NCBI GenBank assembly: GCA_020638695.1
Contig: JACKIB010000004.1
Span: forward strand, 1-64,000
Source of the DNA: Planctomycetota bacterium
GTDB taxonomy: Bacteria > Planctomycetota > UBA1135 > UBA2386
DNA: 64,000 bases
Reading direction: 5' to 3'
Both the position numbers and the translations under genes were made by a program. Below, in pieces: positions 35,379-44,734 of this stretch. The notes below the pieces were generated by a model. It was not told where the DNA came from, did no database searches, and saw only the letters and a program-made list of their open reading frames with translations. Every line of letters begins with the position of its first letter. Positions within the stretch are counted from its first letter, which is position 1.

Positions 35379-35483
35379 CGACCCGGGGAGACCCGCCGTC
35401 CAGGTCCTCGCCGCGACACCCGCATCAGCCCGGACCCGTACGACTCGACGACGCAACGAACTTGCCGGACTATCCATGACCGG

Positions 35484-35750
35484 GCTGCTGCGATCGCGCA
35501 AGGTCCCTGCTGGCTTCGTCCGCCGTTCTCCTTGCCGGCAGCAACCTTGCACGATCTCGCGACAATGCTCGTGAACAGTCCGGGCTGTGCCCCGCGTCCG
35601 GAGTTCGCAGCACATGTGCCCGGCCATTCGATCCGCTCGCTGCGTTGCTGCTCCTCAGCTTCTCCACCAACAAGCCGTGTCGTCGCAGCGCCTTGCGCGC
35701 AAATCGACTGACGCAGCCACATTTGCTGCGAACTTCAGACGAGGGGCACT
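35484..35750 (-). repeat. Composite dispersed repeat, copy 1 (modules B and A)
   Basis: On the plus strand, module B (35484-35588, starting GCTGCTGCGATCGCGCAAGG) is followed by module A inverted (35589-35750). Module A matches 38384-38544 over about 160 bp, and both modules match 63072-63275. The repeat fills the gap upstream of the sigma-factor gene, and its outer TA is where the IS630 element inserted. Confidence 0.85.
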
Positions 35751-35751
35751 A

Positions 35752-36950
35752 GTGGGGTGTGTCAGAAGTTCTTTAGAAAAGTTGAGCTTCTGATCAACGC
35801 TAGGACGTACGGCACCCCATGGACAGAAGCACTCGGATGGGGCGCCCCAAGGCGAGACTCGAGGTCAGCGATGAGCAACGCGATAGACTCCTTGCGGTCG
35901 TGCGGCGCACCACCTCAACGCAGTCACACGTGTTGCGGGCTCGCATCGTTCTGGAGTGCGAGAAGGGCATCGACAACCAGGACGTCGCGAAGGCACTTGG
36001 AACGACGGGACAGACAGTCGGGAAATGGCGACGTCGGTTCATCGCCGAGGGTTTCGAGGGGCTGTTCGATGCACCACGTCTGGGCTCACCCAGGTCAGTC
36101 AGCGACGAGATTGTAGCTGCGACGATCCGGAAGACGCTGGACGAGTCGCCAAAGAAGGCGACGCACTGGAGCACGCGCATGATGGCGAAGGAACGCGGGA
36201 TCTCGCCATCAAGCGTGTCCCGCATCTGGCGGGCGTTCGGCCTCAAACCGCACCGCATGGACTCCTTCTCACTCTCGGGTGACCCGTTCTTCGTTGAGAA
36301 GGTTCGAGATGTCGTCGGTCTCTACATGAGGCCACCAGACAACGCTCTCGTGCTCTGCGTGGATGAGAAGTCGCAGATCCAGGCGCTAGACCGTGCGCAG
36401 CCGATGTTGCCAATTCGCCCAACGGTCAACGTAAGGCAAACCGATCGCTACATCCGACACGGCACAACCACCCTATTCGCCGCGCTTGACGTCGCGACCG
36501 GGCGCGTCATCGGGAAGTGCTTCCGGAAACACCGGGCGAAGGAGTTCATCGCTTTCCTGACCGAGATCGATCGAAACGTCCCTGATCACCTCGACCTCCA
36601 CCTCATTCTCGATAACTACGCCACGCACAAGATTCCTGACGTCAAACGCTGGCTGCTCCGGAATCCGCGCTTCCAACTACACTTCACACCCACCAAGTCG
36701 TCGTGGCTGAACCTCGTCGAGAGCTTCTTCTCCTTGCTGTCGCGCCGCAAACCCAAGCGGGGCGTCCACCGCTCGACACTGGCGTTGGAAAAGGACATTC
36801 GCCAGTTTCTCGACGTCCACAACGATGATCCCGTGCCATACCAGTGGACCAAGACCGCGGATCAGATCCTGCGATCTCTGCAGCGCTACTGCGACGACGT
36901 CGCGGGAAAGTAGTCCAAAACTATTGCTAGGAACTTCGGACACACCCCAC
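35752..36950 (+). mobile_element. IS630-family insertion sequence
   Basis: The element is 1199 bp and is flanked by TA on both sides (35750-35751 and 36951-36952), the target preference of IS630. Its ends are inverted repeats starting GTGGGGTGTGTC and matching over roughly 20 of the first 26 bases. It holds one transposase ORF. Confidence 0.92.
35819..36913 (+). CDS. IS630-family transposase
   Basis: The 364-residue protein has an N-terminal helix-turn-helix (QDVAKALGTTGQTVGKWRRRF) followed by the IS630 DDE core: VLCVDEKSQIQALDRAQP with the first Asp, LHLILDNYATHK with the second, and FTPTKSSWLNLVESFFSLL with the Glu. It is uninterrupted and of normal length, so the element may still be active. 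It is lower in GC than the neighbouring genes, in keeping with recent arrival. Confidence 0.95.
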   Translation: MDRSTRMGRPKARLEVSDEQRDRLLAVVRRTTSTQSHVLRARIVLECEKGIDNQDVAKALGTTGQTVGKWRRRFIAEGFEGLFDAPRLGSPRSVSDEIVAATIRKTLDESPKKATHWSTRMMAKERGISPSSVSRIWRAFGLKPHRMDSFSLSGDPFFVEKVRDVVGLYMRPPDNALVLCVDEKSQIQALDRAQPMLPIRPTVNVRQTDRYIRHGTTTLFAALDVATGRVIGKCFRKHRAKEFIAFLTEIDRNVPDHLDLHLILDNYATHKIPDVKRWLLRNPRFQLHFTPTKSSWLNLVESFFSLLSRRKPKRGVHRSTLALEKDIRQFLDVHNDDPVPYQWTKTADQILRSLQRYCDDVAGK

Positions 36951-38338
36951 TAGCGAGTGCGGATCCGCAGGTGCAGGGCCGGCCGCGCGTCGCGCAGGAC
37001 CTTCGCCACGGCGATCTCGATGTGCTGTGGGATCGCCGCCAGCAGCTGCTCGGCTCTGTCGGGGCCGCCGAGCAGCGGTCCCACTGCCGCGATCACCTCC
37101 CGGGTTCGCTCGCGGTTGCGCAGCCGGGTCGCCGGCAGGTGGACCTCGCCCAGCACCAAGGCCTTGTCGAGCAGCGGAAGGCGGCGGAGGTGGCGAGCCT
37201 GGATTCGCGCGAGCAACCGCGCAGCATCCCTGCCGTCGCTCGGCAGACGCGCCTTGACGCTGAAATCGCCGACGATCCCGGCGAAGGTCGACAGCGCCTC
37301 GGCATTCGGCTCGGTGATCGCTTCTGCGACGTCGGACTCCTTCAGCATGACGCGCAGCGGTGTGCCTTCGAGCGTCTGGGGACGCGCCGCCGCGATCTCG
37401 ATGTCGGGTCGGCCGACGCGGCGGCAATCGAAGCGCATGCCGAGCTCGCTGCCCACGGACTCGGCGTAGCGCGCCGGTGCCTGGATCCCGACCAGCCGCA
37501 CGTAGCGGCCTGGTCCGTCGATCAACATGCTGAACGAACCGTCGAACAACGGGAGCCGCTGCGTGGCCAGGCGGCGAAACTCGGCGCGTTCGGCGATCGA
37601 GGAGCCACGCAGCGAGGCGAGGCACTCGCCGAAGGGTGCCAGAAGGCGGGGCAATGCCGGGCCCTGTACCGCGGCGGCGATACTGAGTGCCGCGTCAGGC
37701 GTGCGCAGGAGGTGCGCTCCCCGGGGGCTCGGCTCGACCCCGGCGAGGACCTCGGCAAGCCACGTGTCCTTCCGCGGCACCAGGTCGGCGTCGATCGCCA
37801 GCCCCGCGATCCCGTCGCCGCGCCGCGCGACCACGAGGTCGATCTCGGCCAGCTGGAATGGGAAGTCGGTGATCCCCTTCATCGCCTGCGCGACGTAGCG
37901 CGGTTCCGCGCGGTAGCCGAGGACGAAGGTGCTGAACACATAGGCGCGGATCAGACCGCCGGCGATTCCGGCGCGGCGGACCAGCGCCTTCTTCAACGCG
38001 CCCGGCCGCGCATGCAGTTCGAGCAACGGCGTGCCGGGCCTTACCTTCTCCGCGGACAGCGTCTGCCGGTTGTCTGCGGTCAACGTGAGCACCAGTCGGT
38101 CTCCGTCCCGCGCGGCCGGGTCGTCCGGCGGCCCCCCCGGCAGGACCTCCGAGGTGGCCCACACGAAGTCGTGCAGGGTGGTCGCGAGCCGCAGCACGGG
38201 TGCGGGTGCGCGATCCGGTGTTGGGCGGGGCGACACCTGTGCGGGTGTTCCGGAGCCGAGGAGCACGAGTGCAGCGATCGAGCTGACGAGCGAAACGCAT
38301 CGACGCGCGCACGGCATGGGGGAGATTCGCAGACGCAT
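36950..38338 (-). CDS. Exported protein of unknown function between inverted repeats
   Basis: A signal sequence (MPCARRCVSLVSSIAALVLLGSGTPAQ, after a short lead) precedes about 430 residues that I do not recognise. The middle has beta-rich segments (FPFQLAEIDLVVARRGDGIAGLAIDADL, GSFSMLIDGPGRYVRLVGIQAPARY) and the end is helical. Its TAG stop lies at the edge of the IS630 element; the TA came from the insertion target, so the stop codon survived. Repeat module A flanks the gene on both sides in opposite orientations. Met at 38317 is an alternative start. Confidence 0.7.
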   Translation of the reverse strand: MRLRISPMPCARRCVSLVSSIAALVLLGSGTPAQVSPRPTPDRAPAPVLRLATTLHDFVWATSEVLPGGPPDDPAARDGDRLVLTLTADNRQTLSAEKVRPGTPLLELHARPGALKKALVRRAGIAGGLIRAYVFSTFVLGYRAEPRYVAQAMKGITDFPFQLAEIDLVVARRGDGIAGLAIDADLVPRKDTWLAEVLAGVEPSPRGAHLLRTPDAALSIAAAVQGPALPRLLAPFGECLASLRGSSIAERAEFRRLATQRLPLFDGSFSMLIDGPGRYVRLVGIQAPARYAESVGSELGMRFDCRRVGRPDIEIAAARPQTLEGTPLRVMLKESDVAEAITEPNAEALSTFAGIVGDFSVKARLPSDGRDAARLLARIQARHLRRLPLLDKALVLGEVHLPATRLRNRERTREVIAAVGPLLGGPDRAEQLLAAIPQHIEIAVAKVLRDARPALHLRIRTR

Positions 38339-38383
38339 GCCACGCCAGTGGCCAACTGGCGGCACAGGTCGTCGCGGGGACGC

Positions 38384-38544
38384 TAGCGCCCCTCGTCTGA
38401 CGTTCGCAGCAAGTGTGGCTGCGTCAGTCGAATCGTGCGCAAGGCGCTGCGACGACAGCTTGTTGGTGGACAAGCTGAGGAGCGGCAACGCAGCGAGCGC
38501 ATCGAACGGCCGGGTACATGTACTACGACCTCCGGACGCGGGGC
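38384..38544 (+). repeat. Dispersed repeat module A, copy 2
   Basis: Matches the minus strand of 35589-35750 at about 85-90% by eye, starting TAGCGCCCCTCGTCTGA. It includes the hairpin CGCAGC...GCTGCG. It lies 45 bp upstream of the ATG of the exported-protein gene, facing away from it. Confidence 0.9.
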
Positions 38545-38626
38545 CCGAGCTAGCTAGCCCTCCGGGAAGACCGGCCCCATCGGGGTGGGGCGCGTCGGGC
38601 GGGAACACGGGTGCGTAGATCACGGT

Positions 38627-40276
38627 TCAGCGCCCCTTCTGCGCGATCTCGACTCGAATGTCGTCTCCACCGCTGGCGAATTCGACCGGAGCCGCGTCCT
38701 TCCCGAACGTGAGGCGCAGGCGACCCCGAGGCGGCGTGCCGCGCACCACGAACCGACCCTCGTGCTGAAAGACGTAGAGGTCTTGGCGAACTTCCTGCCA
38801 GCCGGCGGCGGAGTCCGGCCCGACGCCTTCACCCCGAACCTCGACCGCGACTCGCACCTGACGTCGCGCCTCGGGGGGCGTGAACACGAGCCACCCGCCG
38901 ACGACTCTCGGGGGCTGCACCAACCGGATCTCGCCCAGGTCATTGCAGCCCGGCCGCAGCGTGCGGCCTGCGGTGTTGCCGAACAAGACCCCGTCGAAGC
39001 CGCCGTTGCGAAGCGACAGCGTGAACTGGGTCATCTCGGGGTTGCTGGTGCCCGCGCGGCTGGAATGCCACAAGAAGCGACCGTCCGCATCGGTGTGCAA
39101 CCCGTACCGAGGATGCGGCAGGTTGCAGCGCAGCCACATGTGCTCGTGCGCGATCGGCTGCCCCGCGGCGTCGACCACACGACCCGCCACGGCGATCGCG
39201 TCGGCGGGGATCGCCACTTCGGTCTCGACGACCTGATCGAGGTGCGTCGGACCGACCACGGAGTGCGGCAACACGAGGTTGCTGATCGTGACCTTCAGGT
39301 CGAACTTCGTGGCAAGTGGGACCGGGCAGAACCGAAACACACCATCGGCATCCGGCTCCCGCTGCCACTCTTGCTCCGGCTTGCCGCGGTCGCCCGATGG
39401 GGCGATCCACAGACGGGCCTGGGGCTTCTCGATCTGTCGCCCGGGGTGCACGAGCCGAACGTGTAGCGCACCGGTCGCCGGCAGGGGGAGCTTCAGGGTG
39501 CCGGCCGGCGGAGACGTGGCGGGGAATGTCGTCGAGCACTCCCGCAGTCCCGGACTCGCCACGCGCACCACTACGTTCGCTGTGCGAGGTACCCCACTGC
39601 GGTCGCGTCCCACCCAGCTCTCGGAGTAGCGGATCGACGCGATCCCCTGCGGATCGGTGTCCCGCGCGGTGCCGCTGCCCGCGATGACGAGTTCGACCGG
39701 CACACCGGGGAACGGCCGCCCGGACGGCCCGACCACCAGCACCGCGAGGTCGTGTCGGCGGGATACCTCGATCGTCGCGCGCGCGTCCTCGTCCCGAACG
39801 CTCAGCCGCGAGGCGCCCACACGATCGGCTTGGCGGGCGTAGACGTCGGTGTAGTCGCAGTCGATGCGGATGCGGGCGATGCCGCGTGGGTCGGTGCGTG
39901 CGTGCCGGCCGAAGGCCCGGGCGAGTTCCTGCGGGTCTTCGTGTTCCCTGCGCTTGTTCGCAGCGGAACCGGTACCGCGGCGCGCCCAATCGTCGGCGCG
40001 CATCCAGCGGAGCTCGGCACCGGCAACCGGATCGTGGGTCACCCAGTCGACGACCCGCACCTCGAACTCGACACCGGGCTTCGTCGCGGGTTTCTCGGTG
40101 CGCTGCGCGACCGGCTCGCGGCGATCCTCCGCGTCAGGGGCGACCCGGATCGGCGCGGCCTGCGCGGGATTCGGGTGGAGCGACTCGGACGTAGGTGGGA
40201 GTCTCGGTAGTCGCGTGCACCAACCGACCGCCAGTGCGAGGGCGACCAGCACGAGGGCGACGGGGAGCAGGCGCAT
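38627..40276 (-). CDS. Exported carboxypeptidase-regulatory-like domain protein
   Basis: The 549-residue protein begins with a membrane or signal segment (LLPVALVLVALALAVGWC). Several beta-sandwich domains of the carboxypeptidase-regulatory type follow: VEFEVRVVDWVTHDPVAGAELRW, LAVLVVGPSGRPFPGVPVELVIAG, and IAVAGRVVDAAGQPIAHEHMWLR with HTDADGRFLWHSSRAG. The motifs (G+V D..G.P. A ... T D.+G+F) are those of transthyretin-like modules used in surface proteins. A Cys near position 20 (VGWC) could be lipidated. Function unknown. Confidence 0.75.
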   Translation of the reverse strand: MRLLPVALVLVALALAVGWCTRLPRLPPTSESLHPNPAQAAPIRVAPDAEDRREPVAQRTEKPATKPGVEFEVRVVDWVTHDPVAGAELRWMRADDWARRGTGSAANKRREHEDPQELARAFGRHARTDPRGIARIRIDCDYTDVYARQADRVGASRLSVRDEDARATIEVSRRHDLAVLVVGPSGRPFPGVPVELVIAGSGTARDTDPQGIASIRYSESWVGRDRSGVPRTANVVVRVASPGLRECSTTFPATSPPAGTLKLPLPATGALHVRLVHPGRQIEKPQARLWIAPSGDRGKPEQEWQREPDADGVFRFCPVPLATKFDLKVTISNLVLPHSVVGPTHLDQVVETEVAIPADAIAVAGRVVDAAGQPIAHEHMWLRCNLPHPRYGLHTDADGRFLWHSSRAGTSNPEMTQFTLSLRNGGFDGVLFGNTAGRTLRPGCNDLGEIRLVQPPRVVGGWLVFTPPEARRQVRVAVEVRGEGVGPDSAAGWQEVRQDLYVFQHEGRFVVRGTPPRGRLRLTFGKDAAPVEFASGGDDIRVEIAQKGR

Positions 40277-40350
40277 GGTTACCGTTCTACGGGTTCAGTG
40301 CCGCCGTTGCGCGGACCACCCCAAGCGGCGCCGGCCAGCACTGCAGTTTG

Positions 40351-40397
40351 GTCGCTGCGTTGCCGCTGCTCGGGTTGTCTGCCAGCAAGCCGTATCG
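40351..40397 (-). repeat. Degenerate fragment of repeat module A, copy 4
   Basis: GCTGCGTTGCCGCTGCTC and the following CCAGCAAGCCGTATCG resemble 35637-35690 on the plus strand. Only about 45 bases align, with several changes and an indel. It lies in the gap before the secreted repeat protein. Confidence 0.45.
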
Positions 40398-40539
40398 GCG
40401 CGGACGCGGGATGGGGTGCCCACACGCCGCGGAGGCATCGAGATACACTGCTGTTGTTCCGCTGGCGCAACACGGCGCGGGGTCTCCTCGGAACCCGGAG
40501 GGCTGGCGCCGGTGGCACATCCGTTGCGCTTTCCCGACC

Positions 40540-42261
40540 ATGCCACGCATCGACATCGCACTGTTCTGCCTGCTCGCATCGCCGGTGATCGCGCCGGCGC
40601 AGGGCGCATTGCTGGCGGAGCTCGAACCGGGCGCCACCGGCTCGTTCGCTTCGCGCTTCACTTCGATCGGCTCGACCACCGTGTTCGTCGGTCAGAATCG
40701 TGCGATGGGTCGCGATCTGTGGCGCACGGACGGTAGCGCCAGCGGCACACAGCCGATCGACTTGTTCCCCGGCGCCGGCTCGGCGGTCGACACGACCAAT
40801 CTCGAACGCGTCGGCGACCGAGCGCTGTTCGTCGGGACCGATGGCCAGCAGTGGGGGCTGTGGTCGACGGATGGAACGCGCGCCGGATCGCGGCTTCTCT
40901 ACCCACTGGTGCCCGGCACGGCGACGCCGTGGCATTCCGAGGTGTCCGGCGACGGGTCAGTCGCGTACCTGATGGTGCGGAGCAGCGCGACCGCCGACCT
41001 TCTCCTGCGGTCCGACGGCACCAGCGCGGGGACCTCCGTCGTGCGGACGATCCCGGGCAGCGGCGCGGGACAACGGTTGATCCTGGCTCGTGGACTGGCC
41101 TACTTCGGTGTGCTCACGACGAGTGGTACGGAGGTGTGGGTCACGGACGGCACGGCGATCGGCACCGTGCGCCTCGCGGCCTTCGCGACCGGTTGGAACC
41201 AGACGACCCCGGTCGGTGGACGTGTGTACTTCGTCCAGGGGATCAACCCCACGTTCGCGTCACTCTGGGTCACCGATGGCACACTTGTCGGCACCCGCAC
41301 AACCGGCGTGCTCACCAACCGGCACGTCCTGTCGATCGCCCCGCGTGGCAACGACTTGCTGGTGCTCGCCAGCCCGATCGGCGGCGCCGTCGAATTGTGG
41401 CGGGTCGATCAGAACCTCACCGCGACCCTGCTCGCGACGTTGATTCCGGGTAGCGCATCGCAGATCCCGGCGTACAGCGCCGGTTATCTCATCGCGGCGG
41501 ACGACCAGGTGTTCGTGGTCCTCGGTGGCTTCAACCAGTGGAAGACCATGTGGCGGTCCAACGGCACGGCCATGGGAACAGTGCAGTTCCTGTCGCCGGC
41601 GAATGGCGTGGACGCGTGGGGCCCGTACTTCTCGGTGGGCAATTCCATCGTGTTCCCCGCGCGCGACGTGCAGAACGACCGGGAGCCATGGATCTCCGAC
41701 GGCACCACCGCGGGGACCCGCAAGTTGATCGACGTCAACCAAGGCAGCGGTTCGTCCAACCCGCTCGAGTTCGCGCTGTCTGCCGACCTGCCACGCGGCG
41801 CCCGGATGTTCTTCGTCGCCGGGGATGCGCAGTTCGGAACCGAGCCCCGTGTGCTGCCCCTTTCCGTTCTGGGCGCCGCGGCGGTGGTCTCGGTGAGTAC
41901 GCCTTGTTCCGGTGGACGCCGCATCCCGCAGCTCGATCGAGTCGGGGGCCAACCGTCGATCGGCAACGCCGGGTTCGGGTTGAGGCTGGACACGGGGCGT
42001 CCCAACACACTGTCCGGGCTCTTGGTGGACCTAGTCCAAGGTGCGCCGATCGGCGCTTGCCCGACGCTGCTTCCCGCGGTGCTGGAGCTGTTCCAGCAGA
42101 CCGACACGGTGGGGCGGGCGACCTGGGCCACGCCGGTGCCGAACGATGCTGCACTGGTCGGTCTGCGCGTCTACGTCCAGGGTTTGGTGCAGCAGCCCGG
42201 GGGTGCGGTGCTCGGTGTTGCGGACAGCAGCTCGGTGTCGGCGGTGCTGATCGGTCGCTGA
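40540..42261 (+). CDS. Secreted TDGT-repeat protein with C-terminal beta domain
   Basis: A signal peptide (MPRIDIALFCLLASPVIAPAQG) precedes repeats of about 45-50 residues marked by LWRTDGSASGTQPIDLFPGAG, LWSTDGTRAGSRLLYPLVPG, VWVTDGTAIGTVRL and PWISDGTTAGTRKLIDVNQG. This is the ELAP-like repeat of planctomycete and myxobacterial proteins, probably a beta-propeller. The last 125 residues (from VSVSTPCSGGRR) form a separate beta domain of a kind shared with three other secreted proteins here. Function unknown. ATG 40540 is the only start that gives a signal peptide. Confidence 0.8.
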   Translation: MPRIDIALFCLLASPVIAPAQGALLAELEPGATGSFASRFTSIGSTTVFVGQNRAMGRDLWRTDGSASGTQPIDLFPGAGSAVDTTNLERVGDRALFVGTDGQQWGLWSTDGTRAGSRLLYPLVPGTATPWHSEVSGDGSVAYLMVRSSATADLLLRSDGTSAGTSVVRTIPGSGAGQRLILARGLAYFGVLTTSGTEVWVTDGTAIGTVRLAAFATGWNQTTPVGGRVYFVQGINPTFASLWVTDGTLVGTRTTGVLTNRHVLSIAPRGNDLLVLASPIGGAVELWRVDQNLTATLLATLIPGSASQIPAYSAGYLIAADDQVFVVLGGFNQWKTMWRSNGTAMGTVQFLSPANGVDAWGPYFSVGNSIVFPARDVQNDREPWISDGTTAGTRKLIDVNQGSGSSNPLEFALSADLPRGARMFFVAGDAQFGTEPRVLPLSVLGAAAVVSVSTPCSGGRRIPQLDRVGGQPSIGNAGFGLRLDTGRPNTLSGLLVDLVQGAPIGACPTLLPAVLELFQQTDTVGRATWATPVPNDAALVGLRVYVQGLVQQPGGAVLGVADSSSVSAVLIGR

Positions 42262-42437
42262 GTGGAACGGCCGCGCATGGACGTGGCCGGCTGCACGGGT
42301 GCGAACCGTGTCGCACCGAGCTGGTGAGGTCCAAGCCAGAAAAAGTCACTTGGCTTCCCCGCCCCGCCTTGCCCTTGGCGCCTGCGGGTTGGAACATCCT
42401 TGATGGCCCCGATCCACTCAGGGTCGATGTGTCCGCC

Positions 42438-43097
42438 ATGCAGGATGACGACGAGGAAGCCACCGGGAAGCTGTTCTACTCGGGCATCAACCCCGACGCC
42501 GACCGGGCCGAGTACGCGCTGCCGCGAGGTGTTCCTGCTTTGCAGGACGGAGAGCCCGAGGTCGAGCCAGAAGACGACGGCTGCGCCGACGAACGTCCTT
42601 GCTCGGCGGATCAGCAGTTGGTGAGTACGCCGCCGACGCCAGGCGCAGCACAGCGGACCTGGAGTAGACGCTGGCTTCTCGGCGCCGGTGCGATCGGAGG
42701 GGGCCTGGTGCTCGTCGGCGCTGGTGTGGCGGCATGGGTGGGACGCGATGGCGCCCGCAGGGTCGTTCCCAGCAACCCTTTTCCAGAAGATGCCGGTTGG
42801 CTGGTGCGCGGCGCTCGAACTGCGGCGCTCGGCGATCTGAGGGACCTCGTCGGCACATACGGCACCTACCTCATGGTGGTGGAGCTGTATGGCAAGGGAG
42901 ATGACTTGCTGTGGCAGGGTGTCGATCGACTCGGTCGCTATGCCCTGCTGGACGGTGGGCAACGCGGAGCGGAGATCGCCAAGCAGATGCTCGCTACGTT
43001 TCAGCACGCGCCGCCGCCGCGCCACCTGCAGTCGCTCGCACTCGAGCTCCAAGCGTTCCTCGATCGGAGGGCGCGGCGCGAGAGGAGGGTGCGGTGA
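42438..43097 (+). CDS. Membrane-anchored protein of unknown function
   Basis: The 219-residue product has an acidic N-terminus (MQDDDEEATGKLFYSG). One membrane segment follows Arg residues (SRRWLLGAGAIGGGLVLVGAGVAAWV, about residues 77-102). A helical C-terminal part (LRDLVGTYGTYLMVVELYGKG, RGAEIAKQMLATFQHA) ends in a run of Arg. The RR-W-L-L pattern loosely resembles a twin-arginine signal, but it is internal. The stop overlaps the next start by four bases (GTGA), so the two genes are translationally coupled. Confidence 0.6.
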   Translation: MQDDDEEATGKLFYSGINPDADRAEYALPRGVPALQDGEPEVEPEDDGCADERPCSADQQLVSTPPTPGAAQRTWSRRWLLGAGAIGGGLVLVGAGVAAWVGRDGARRVVPSNPFPEDAGWLVRGARTAALGDLRDLVGTYGTYLMVVELYGKGDDLLWQGVDRLGRYALLDGGQRGAEIAKQMLATFQHAPPPRHLQSLALELQAFLDRRARRERRVR

Positions 43098-43342
43098 TCC
43101 CAGGGAGCATCAGCGTCAAACCGAATCCCGCGAAGGAAGGTAGCAGCGTGACCGTCCAGGGAAAGCCCGGCCAGACAGTCTTCGTCAGCGCGCCGGGCAA
43201 CCACTCGAAGGTCGTACTCGATGCCAAGGGGAAAGCGACAGTGAGGGTGCCGGTCGACGCGGGGAAGCAGTTCACCGTGGGCGACGGCAAGTGGCCCGGT
43301 GGGGAACAAGTTGTTGTTTCGGTGATCTCCAATGGCAAGTAG
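43094..43342 (+). CDS. Small beta-rich protein coupled to the upstream gene
   Basis: An 82-residue product from GTG 43094, preceded by a strong GAGGAGGG ribosome-binding site. The sequence (ISVKPNPAKEGSSVTVQGKP, VFVSAPGNHSKVVLDAKGKA) reads as an Ig-like beta sandwich without a signal peptide. Overlap with the upstream stop and the strong site support expression. It may partner the upstream membrane protein. Confidence 0.6.
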   Translation: MIPGSISVKPNPAKEGSSVTVQGKPGQTVFVSAPGNHSKVVLDAKGKATVRVPVDAGKQFTVGDGKWPGGEQVVVSVISNGK

Positions 43343-43420
43343 CTCACTTCGACCAACAGGCAAGACAGCCGGCTTCTGCCTCGAACCACTCCAGCAGACG
43401 GTCCATGAGGAAACGGAATC

Positions 43421-44554
43421 ATGATCCCTTTCGCCAAGTCGTCAGTAGTCGTCCCTTGCGTGCTCTGCCTGGCTAGTGCCGCGCAGGTCGCCGCCCAGGT
43501 CCATCAAGTGTCGCCGGCGTTCGACTCGACGCTGGCTCCGGGTGCAGACTGCTTGCCGGGGCTGCGCGGTGGCTTTCGACAACAGATCTTGATCGACCCG
43601 GTTCGGCTCGGTGGGCTGGCCGGGCGGACGCTGACAGGGTTTTCCTTCCGTCGCGACCTCGGTCGTGCGGAAGCCCTGAGCGGAGGTCAAATCAGCTTGG
43701 ACGTGCGATTGTCAGTCGGTGTCACGGCTGCGCGTGACTGCTCGCAGGTGTTCGTGGCCAACGCGCCAGCAGTCAGCCAGATGCAGGTGTTCACGGGGAT
43801 CGTCACCGTTCCCAACTCGCCGCCACTGGGCTCGAATCCGGCACCGTGGGGGGTGCAGAACTCTGTTTCCGTCTCCTTTGCATCGGGATTCAAGTACACC
43901 GGGGGGACGCTCTGCATCGAACTCGACGGTCGGCCAGTCCCGGGGAAGGAGCCGGATTTCTGGTATGTGAGTCAGGAGGTCGGCGTGGCGGGTGGCGGCT
44001 CCGCAACTCCATTCGGCGTCTCGTGCTCGACTTTCCACGTCGGCGGTGAGTCCCTGATCGTCGAGGCGAAGGGGCTGCAGCTCGGCAGTACCATGCGGTC
44101 GTTCGTCGTCGGTCGGCCCGGATCGAGTCCGCTGCTGCTGGTTGGCGCGTCATCGCATCCCAGCGGAGTAGACCTGTCTCCTACCGGTGCCTTGGGATGC
44201 TCGCTGTACGTGTCCGCCTACGTCGCGATCGGGCTGACCTACTCGCCGCAGCTCCCAGGCTTCCCGAACGCGTTCGCCAATCTCGAGCTGCAAATCCCGT
44301 CGCGTGGTATCCAGCCCGGGACCCGCTTGTTCTTGCAGTCCGCGGACCTCGAAACGGCGTTGCCGAGCAGCCAGTGGACCAACGCAGCGGGGCTGACGAC
44401 CAGCAATGCGGTGGACCTGCGCGTGGCCTCGACCCCGCCGGTGCTCGGCATGGCAAGCGTTACTTCAAGGCCGGTCGATGCCGCGCAACCGATGCCGGCG
44501 ACCGGTGAAGTCGATGTCGAGCGGGCACCGGTGCTGCGACTGTACTATCGCTAG
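43421..44554 (+). CDS. Secreted beta-rich protein
   Basis: The signal peptide MIPFAKSSVVVPCVLCLASAAQVAA precedes a 350-residue beta-rich protein. One half (GGFRQQILIDPVRLGGLAGRTLTGFSFRRDLG, FSGFKYTGGTLCIELDG-like strands) resembles secreted planctomycete proteins with a calcium-free jelly-roll. The C-terminal part (ALGCSLYVSAYVAIGLTYSP to LTTSNAVDLRVAS) is again the small beta domain seen in its neighbours. I do not know a function. Confidence 0.65.
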   Translation: MIPFAKSSVVVPCVLCLASAAQVAAQVHQVSPAFDSTLAPGADCLPGLRGGFRQQILIDPVRLGGLAGRTLTGFSFRRDLGRAEALSGGQISLDVRLSVGVTAARDCSQVFVANAPAVSQMQVFTGIVTVPNSPPLGSNPAPWGVQNSVSVSFASGFKYTGGTLCIELDGRPVPGKEPDFWYVSQEVGVAGGGSATPFGVSCSTFHVGGESLIVEAKGLQLGSTMRSFVVGRPGSSPLLLVGASSHPSGVDLSPTGALGCSLYVSAYVAIGLTYSPQLPGFPNAFANLELQIPSRGIQPGTRLFLQSADLETALPSSQWTNAAGLTTSNAVDLRVASTPPVLGMASVTSRPVDAAQPMPATGEVDVERAPVLRLYYR

Positions 44555-44734
44555 GTCGAATCGGGTGCCCTGCGCAGCGGCGCCCGGTGGTTGCCCCGGA
44601 ATGGTGGACCTGCACGTCGACCGCACTCTGAACGCGCTTGTCGGGTCACGTGGAGGACCTTCCGCTGAGTGATCGCCGTCCGTCGATCGGTTCGCCCGGT
44701 GCCCTCGCGCGCGGTAACCTCGGCGCCCGACGCC

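Noticed and set aside
35379..35479. Longer sigma-factor start at 35479
   Set aside because: The added residues are low in structure and the ATG lies next to dispersed-repeat sequence.
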